64,000 nt of DNA from DASWZN01 sp963841635 (GTDB lineage Bacteria > Acidobacteriota > Terriglobia > Bryobacterales > Bryobacteraceae): positions 3,906,001 through 3,970,000 of the forward strand of contig CAWJDO010000002.1 of NCBI GenBank assembly GCA_963841635.1, written 5' to 3'. Below are positions 59,972-64,000 of the stretch, one piece after another. The notes under the pieces were generated by a model, which made no database searches, had not been told where the DNA came from, and saw nothing but the letters and a program-made list of their open reading frames with translations. Made by a program: the position numbers and the translations under genes. Positions within the stretch are counted from its first letter, which is position 1. Each line of letters begins with the position of its first letter.

Positions 59972-60168
59972 AAGATCAGGTCCGTAGGGGCTGGGGGCCT
60001 TTGAACCCGGATCTGAAGAACGGGGAGGCCCGGCGTCTTTCCGCATCGGCCAGCGGGATTCGAACCCGAATACAAACGACTTGGCTCTATCGCAGGTCCG
60101 AGCGCGCAATGGAATGAATCGGATTTGTTTGGCTCCCCGTGGTGGATTCGGACCACGATCGGATGCCA
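59972..60168 (-). other. Array of degenerate tRNA-like 3' ends
   Basis: On the minus strand three T-arm-like strings follow one another: GTGGTCCGAATCCACC then ACGGGGAGCCA (with a CCA end), then TCGGGTTCGAATCCCGC then TGGCCGA, then CCGGGTTCAAAGGCCC. Matching D-arms, anticodon arms and acceptor 5' strands are missing or decayed, so no functional tRNA is called. The gap 59847-60193 contains nothing else. Confidence 0.5.
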
Positions 60169-60193
60169 CCAAAGGACCGGGAAGTCGGCTCCT

Positions 60194-62824
60194 TCAGTCT
60201 GACGTCGCCGACACCGTGAGCTTCGCTCCCGCGGCTAGCTGAACCACCCGCTTGAACCGCAGGACCAGCTCGCCGCCCTCTACGGAGGCCGCCGCCGGAT
60301 GCGACGAAACGACCGTTGCCTTCTCGCCGGCGAACGGCACGCGGAGCGTCTCCAGTTCCAGCCGTCCCTCTTCCACCGCCACGGCTGCCTCAATGCCGCC
60401 CGCCGCGGTCTTCTGCGAGTACACGCCCCAGGCCGATCCGGCGCAGAACAGGCAGCGGAAATCGGCGGCGCAGACGCGCGGGCAAAGCCGCATCTCTTTC
60501 GCCGGCGCTCCATAGCCGAAACCCGAGAGCGCCAGCAGCAGCGACCAGCTCGACATCGCGCGGGCATAGTGGTGGCCGCACTCGACCTCGTCCCAGGGAT
60601 TCCGTCGCGCGCCGTTGTAGCGCCCGCGAACCGCCTCGACGATGCTGAGGCCCTCCTCCACCATGTCTTCGTAGATCAGGTGCGCCGCCACCTGGTATTC
60701 GATTCCCGTCCAGACCTCGTCGGAGTACACGAAGGGAAGGGCCGGCCGCTTGTCGTGCGGCCAGCTGCACAACAGCAGGCCCGCCTCGTCGTTGAGCGCG
60801 TAGATCCGCTGCGCGTTCGCAAACCTCTCGAAGCCCCGGCGGAAGTTGTATCGGTAAATGGAACCGAGCGCGCCGCGAATGTGGTCGCGCGGGAGCAGCT
60901 TGCCCAGGCCCGCCACCTCGGCGAACCACTGTCCCAGCAACTGATCGGAAAGGCATCCTTCGCCGTACTGATACTTCGCCGCCGCCTGCTTGGTCTCGTC
61001 CACTTTCTGCACGTAATACTCGCCGTTCCAGAGCAGGCCGTCCAGTTTCTTCCCGCCGCCGGCCAGCACGGCTTCGTACGCGGCCGCGGCGTCACTGTCG
61101 CCGAGATGACGGCCCATGCGCGAAGCCGCAACGAGGGCGCCCAGGTACAGGCTGCCCATCATCGAATTCGGGCCATAGAAATTGATGTCGTACGTGTTGT
61201 GCTGCTGGCCTTCCATGACGCCATCGCGATTGGCGTCCCACTGGACCCAGGCGTACTCGAGCGCGCGTTTGACCTGCGGCCAGAGGCGCCGCAGCCAGGC
61301 GTCGTCGCCCGACAACTGCCACTCGCGGTACACCTTCATGACGCAGCCCATCTGGCCGTCGGCCGCGGGGTGGACGTCGTTTCCGCCCTGGTGCAAGGGC
61401 ACGGGAGTGCGGAAGCTCATGCTGCCGTCGGGCCGCATGTTGACCAGGAAGTCGGTCTCCCGCATGCTGCGCTCGAGGTCCGGAAACAGGTGCGCCATGG
61501 CCTGCTCGTAGTTGTACACATGCGTGCAGTTCATGGGGCAGCAGCCCTCGTTGTCGCCGCAGCCCTCGAAGGCGAGCGTCAGCTTGTTCTCGGCCACCAT
61601 CACGGTGGTGGTTCGAAGAATCGAAGCCTGGCTCGATACGGCGTCGATCACCGGCTCGGGAAGCGTGGACCCGTAGAGCGCGTCGCGGTAGCGCAGCGAG
61701 CGCGCGCGCAACGACGGAAGGTTCGCGAGCATGTAGGCCGCCGGCTCCCAGGCGGAACCCCATCGGACGCCGTACTGGTTCCGCACAACCTGGCCTTCGT
61801 GCTCCTTCCCGCTCCAGTAGTTCTCGATGTTCGGGAAGTGCCAGGCGAGCACAAAAACGATCTCGCGCGCTTCGCCGGGGGCGAGCGAGAAATGGCTGGC
61901 CAGCGTCGCGAACTCGGTGCTGCCGTCGTCGGAAGGCTTCGCCGGCCGATTCTCGAAGCGGCCTTTGCCCAGGAACTCGTCCCACCACTTCTGGAAGTCG
62001 TCCCACCATTCGCCGTGTTCCCACGTCAGGCGGTAGGTGACGTCGCCGTCCGTCGTGGCCAGCGCCATCGAGCCGTAGTGCCGCGCGTCCCGCTGCTGCT
62101 TGCTCGACGTCATGAGGACGCCCTGGCAACCCGGCTGGCTTTTGAACTCGTTCAAATTGCCGCCGAAAAAGGGAGCCGCGCGCTCGGTCAGCGCGCCGAC
62201 GCCTCCGTAGCCGACAGGGTTCATGGCGGAAAATGCCAGCGCGGCTTCGAGCGGCGCGGTGGCTCGCGACACGATGCGATAAGTCAGCACCGCCACGGGC
62301 AGGCTGGAGTTCCCGGTGTCGAGGGGCACCATGGGGTTGAACGCTTCGAGCGAAACCTCCACCGGCAGGCTGGGGTCCTGCAACTGGACGTGCGCGAACG
62401 GATAGGAGCCCGTGAAGACGGCGTCTGGAAAGTGCGGCAGCCCGAGCGCCGTCGAGCGGGGCGATCCGAAACCGCCCGAGAAAGGCGGCAGCGGCTGCCG
62501 TTCCACTACGCGAACCGAGGGCGCCGCGAGGCCGCCACCGGCAATCCGCAGCGCCGCGAACGTGAAGGGCAGCGTGCTCCCCTTATTCGGCCGGTTGAAG
62601 ATCTCCCAGTCGCGCAGCCCTCCGAGGCCGCTCAGGGAAACGGTTCCCGTCCCGATGCCGCCCAGGGGAAAAGCGATCTCGCGCAACGCTTCGTCGCGAA
62701 AGCGGCGGCCCGGCAGCGGCGCGTCGCCGTTGGATGCGTCCTGCGCGGCCGCGGACGATCCAAGTTTGGGCTGTGCGGTCGATGCGGCGGTCGCGAGCAG
62801 CAGATTGCGTCGGCTGATCTTCAT
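60194..62824 (-). CDS. GH116/DUF608 family beta-glucosidase-like glycosidase
   Basis: 876 residues. A Tat-like leader (KISRRNLLLATAAS) suggests export in a folded state. The N-terminal beta-sandwich has REIAFPLGGIGTGTVSLSG. The C-terminal (alpha/alpha)6 barrel includes MNCTHVYNYEQAMAHLFPDLE, DGVMEGQQHNTYD and DEVWTGIEYQ, the GBA2/GH116-type motifs with acidic catalytic residues. Likely hydrolyses beta-linked glucosides or xylosides. The start overlaps the DUF302 gene stop by 1 nt (TGATG). Confidence 0.88.
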   Translation of the reverse strand: MKISRRNLLLATAASTAQPKLGSSAAAQDASNGDAPLPGRRFRDEALREIAFPLGGIGTGTVSLSGLGGLRDWEIFNRPNKGSTLPFTFAALRIAGGGLAAPSVRVVERQPLPPFSGGFGSPRSTALGLPHFPDAVFTGSYPFAHVQLQDPSLPVEVSLEAFNPMVPLDTGNSSLPVAVLTYRIVSRATAPLEAALAFSAMNPVGYGGVGALTERAAPFFGGNLNEFKSQPGCQGVLMTSSKQQRDARHYGSMALATTDGDVTYRLTWEHGEWWDDFQKWWDEFLGKGRFENRPAKPSDDGSTEFATLASHFSLAPGEAREIVFVLAWHFPNIENYWSGKEHEGQVVRNQYGVRWGSAWEPAAYMLANLPSLRARSLRYRDALYGSTLPEPVIDAVSSQASILRTTTVMVAENKLTLAFEGCGDNEGCCPMNCTHVYNYEQAMAHLFPDLERSMRETDFLVNMRPDGSMSFRTPVPLHQGGNDVHPAADGQMGCVMKVYREWQLSGDDAWLRRLWPQVKRALEYAWVQWDANRDGVMEGQQHNTYDINFYGPNSMMGSLYLGALVAASRMGRHLGDSDAAAAYEAVLAGGGKKLDGLLWNGEYYVQKVDETKQAAAKYQYGEGCLSDQLLGQWFAEVAGLGKLLPRDHIRGALGSIYRYNFRRGFERFANAQRIYALNDEAGLLLCSWPHDKRPALPFVYSDEVWTGIEYQVAAHLIYEDMVEEGLSIVEAVRGRYNGARRNPWDEVECGHHYARAMSSWSLLLALSGFGYGAPAKEMRLCPRVCAADFRCLFCAGSAWGVYSQKTAAGGIEAAVAVEEGRLELETLRVPFAGEKATVVSSHPAAASVEGGELVLRFKRVVQLAAGAKLTVSATSD

Positions 62825-63363
62825 CAGCCACCCTGCGCGTCGTGGGTGCCCGTGCCGCCGAGGTCCTCCACCTTGGTGCCCTTGCAATCGATGCGCTGCG
62901 GAATCGAGCCGCGCATGTTCATCTGATCCTCCGTGGCGCCGAGTCCACCGGTGTGCACGCCGGCAACGGCGGCCGCCGCAGCGGCTCGTGGCACAGCCGC
63001 GCCCTCCATGATGCGGCGCAGCAGATCTCCGAGGGGCGTGAGAAGCGGCGCCAGGTCCGTGCGGTTCAGCGGGCGGCAGAGATCGAGCGGCGACGCAGTG
63101 GCCAGCGTCGTGCGGCCGCCCTCGTTATACGCCGCGATGCGGCACGGCAGGAAGGCGGAGATGCGTATGTCGGCGGCTAGCAGCGCTGCGTAGAGTTCGC
63201 CCGCGCAGATCGAGAACACGAAAGCGTCCTCGGCCGAAGCGGACTCGCCCATGTGCTGGCCAACATGGATGACGCTGAGCACGCTTGACCCCTCGTGTTG
63301 CGCGGCGTGGCGCAGCGCAGCCTCAACAGCCGAAAGCGGATGTTCCGAAGCGACCTGAAACAT
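62824..63363 (-). CDS. DUF302 domain protein
   Basis: 179 residues from the ATG at 63363, which has GGAGG 6 bp upstream. The DUF302 fold (about 1-110) shows the ISAFLPCRIAAYNEGGRTTL core. The C-terminal 60 residues are Ala/Gly-rich and unassigned. No signal peptide. Translationally coupled to the GH116 gene. DUF302 proteins are small ligand or redox-linked proteins of unknown function. Confidence 0.75.
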   Translation of the reverse strand: MFQVASEHPLSAVEAALRHAAQHEGSSVLSVIHVGQHMGESASAEDAFVFSICAGELYAALLAADIRISAFLPCRIAAYNEGGRTTLATASPLDLCRPLNRTDLAPLLTPLGDLLRRIMEGAAVPRAAAAAAVAGVHTGGLGATEDQMNMRGSIPQRIDCKGTKVEDLGGTGTHDAQGG

Positions 63364-63444
63364 GGTGGACCTCCGGGATTCGTTCTGACCCAGCATACCC
63401 GATCCGCCGGCCCGGGAACAGGCGCTCCGTCCGGCGGCAATTCC

Positions 63445-63475
63445 GTCCGCTCCCTGACGGTCGCGGTTCGGTGCT
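63445..63475 (-). repeat. Dispersed repeat family A, copy 7
   Basis: Reverse-orientation copy (GTCCGCTCCC...CGGTTCGGTGCT). With copy 8 it flanks a tandem repeat in inverted orientation. Confidence 0.85.
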
Positions 63476-63590
63476 AACGGTGGCGCCAGGGGTGGCCAGC
63501 ACCACCCACGCGCGTGCTAGTGGTGGCGCCAGGGGTCGCCAGCACCACCCACGCGCGTGCTAACGGTGGCGGCAGGGGGCGCCAGCACCG
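63473..63590 (+). repeat. 43-bp tandem repeat, two full units and a partial third
   Basis: Units start at 63473, 63516 and 63559 with GCTAACGGTGGCGCCAGGGG or GCTAGTGGTGGCGCCAGGGG. The third changes into repeat A copy 8 at CCAGCACC. The unit ends CCAGCACCACCCACGCGCGT, resembling the 5' part of family A, so it may derive from it. Confidence 0.9.
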
Positions 63591-63615
63591 AACCGCGACC
63601 GTCAGGGAGCGGACC
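63583..63615 (+). repeat. Dispersed repeat family A, copy 8 (supplies a gene stop)
   Basis: CAGCACCGAACCGCG, then ACCGTCAGGGAGCGGACC. On the minus strand its TCA (63602-63604) is the TGA stop of the membrane protein running off the window end. Confidence 0.88.
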
Positions 63616-64000
63616 CCACCAGCCCCTTCACGACTGCCAAAAACGGTCTGACAAGCACGATGCTGACGCTGAGGGTTACCAGAAGCGGCGGCGCCAGGGC
63701 GATCCACCTCTTACGAGAAACCGCCTCGATCATGACCCACAACAGCAGCGGAGAGGTGGAACGCCCGAAGGCAAATGCTTCGCTCATCACCGGCGCACCG
63801 AGCACCAGCGCCAGCGCCGCAAACAAACCGACCGCGAGGCCGGCGGGGCCCAGGCGGCGAGCCAGGAGCCAGCGCGCAGCCAGAACAACGCTGATGACCA
63901 GACCGAGTACGGCGAGGATGTCGGTGACTCGCAACAGCAGTTGGACGCGCGGATCGGGATACGGCCGGAACCAAAGCAGCCGCTGCAGCAGACCCCAGAC
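63602..64000 (-). CDS. Membrane protein, C-terminal part (cut by window edge)
   Basis: The frame is open to the window edge (about 132 residues visible), beginning with LLQRLLWFRPYPDPRVQLLL-like sequence and then three to four hydrophobic segments (ILAVLGLVISVVLAARWLL; LAVGLFAALALVLGAPVM; PPLLVTLSVSIVLV). The arrangement suggests the end of a polytopic glycosyltransferase or polymerase, but I cannot name the family. The C-terminal GSAP and stop are in repeat A copy 8. Confidence 0.6.
   Translation of the reverse strand, partial: VWGLLQRLLWFRPYPDPRVQLLLRVTDILAVLGLVISVVLAARWLLARRLGPAGLAVGLFAALALVLGAPVMSEAFAFGRSTSPLLLWVMIEAVSRKRWIALAPPLLVTLSVSIVLVRPFLAVVKGLVGSAP

Noticed and set aside
59972..60168. 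Functional tRNA genes
   Set aside because: T-arms are recognisable, but D-arm, anticodon stem and matching acceptor 5' strands cannot be assembled into any full cloverleaf.
63473..63590. CRISPR array
   Set aside because: The units are directly contiguous at 43 bp with no unique spacers, and no cas genes are present in the window.

Overview
This is a GC-rich stretch of chromosome from a diderm (Gram-negative type) bacterium, most likely an Acidobacteriota member close to the Solibacter/Bryobacterales group. The pointers are a PadR regulator followed by a roughly 900-residue duplicated orphan permease (the acidobacterial ADOP arrangement), a carboxypeptidase-regulatory TonB/Oar-like outer-membrane receptor, a PD40 propeller protein with a transcriptional-regulator-like N-terminus, an lpxB gene, many secreted glycoside hydrolases, and heavy loading with short dispersed palindromic repeats. 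No phage, CRISPR array or intact transposon is visible.

Layout. 1-2.5 kb: end of argH, argR and a tetra-heme cytochrome c. 2.5-8.8 kb (minus): GH32 fructan hydrolase with an SDR and a zinc alcohol dehydrogenase, then a pair of M16 peptidases. 8.9-15.1 kb (plus): lepB, TonB receptor, OpgC-like membrane protein, Tat-type metallo-beta-lactamase-fold protein. 15.2-17.8 kb (minus): LiaF-like / LytS-like / LytTR three-gene signalling operon. 17.9-21.4 kb (minus): dnaE, divergent from a BrnT/BrnA toxin-antitoxin pair. 22-25.7 kb: padR, ADOP permease, nucleotidyltransferase. 25.7-29 kb (minus): GH92 and tdh. 29.3-34.7 kb (plus): beta-hydroxyacid dehydrogenase, dxr, rseP, a GT39-type glycosyltransferase. 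34.7-37.2 kb (minus): molybdenum hydroxylase pair. 37.2-41.3 kb: a decayed accessory stretch (192-bp tandem repeats, a nonsense pseudogene, an NTF2-like protein, the PD40 protein, an IS3 remnant).

41.5-47.2 kb (minus) holds the most unusual locus: two coiled-coil proteins (one membrane-anchored), a periplasmic binding protein fused to an OmpA peptidoglycan-binding domain, an ABC permease and an ABC ATPase. A zinc-ribbon reading frame directly follows the ATPase in the +1 frame. The ATPase stop context resembles the prfB programmed frameshift.

47.7-57.5 kb: CHAD protein, lpxB, a catalytically dead M1-peptidase homologue with TPRs, then a polyphosphate-flavoured block (DUF2252, SixA, two tandem thymidylate-kinase-like proteins, divergent Ppx/GppA-HD, and a CHAD protein split in two). 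57.6-64 kb: a DODA dioxygenase with an HXXEE membrane protein, a truncated HEPN pair, tRNA-like remnants, a GH116/DUF608 glycosidase coupled to a DUF302 protein, and the tail of a membrane protein.

At least five families of dispersed repeats thread through the intergenic space. One 33-42 bp family carries in-frame stop codons and supplies the 3' end of five different genes. Another is a 113-114 bp composite palindrome, one copy of which sits inside a second hairpin repeat.
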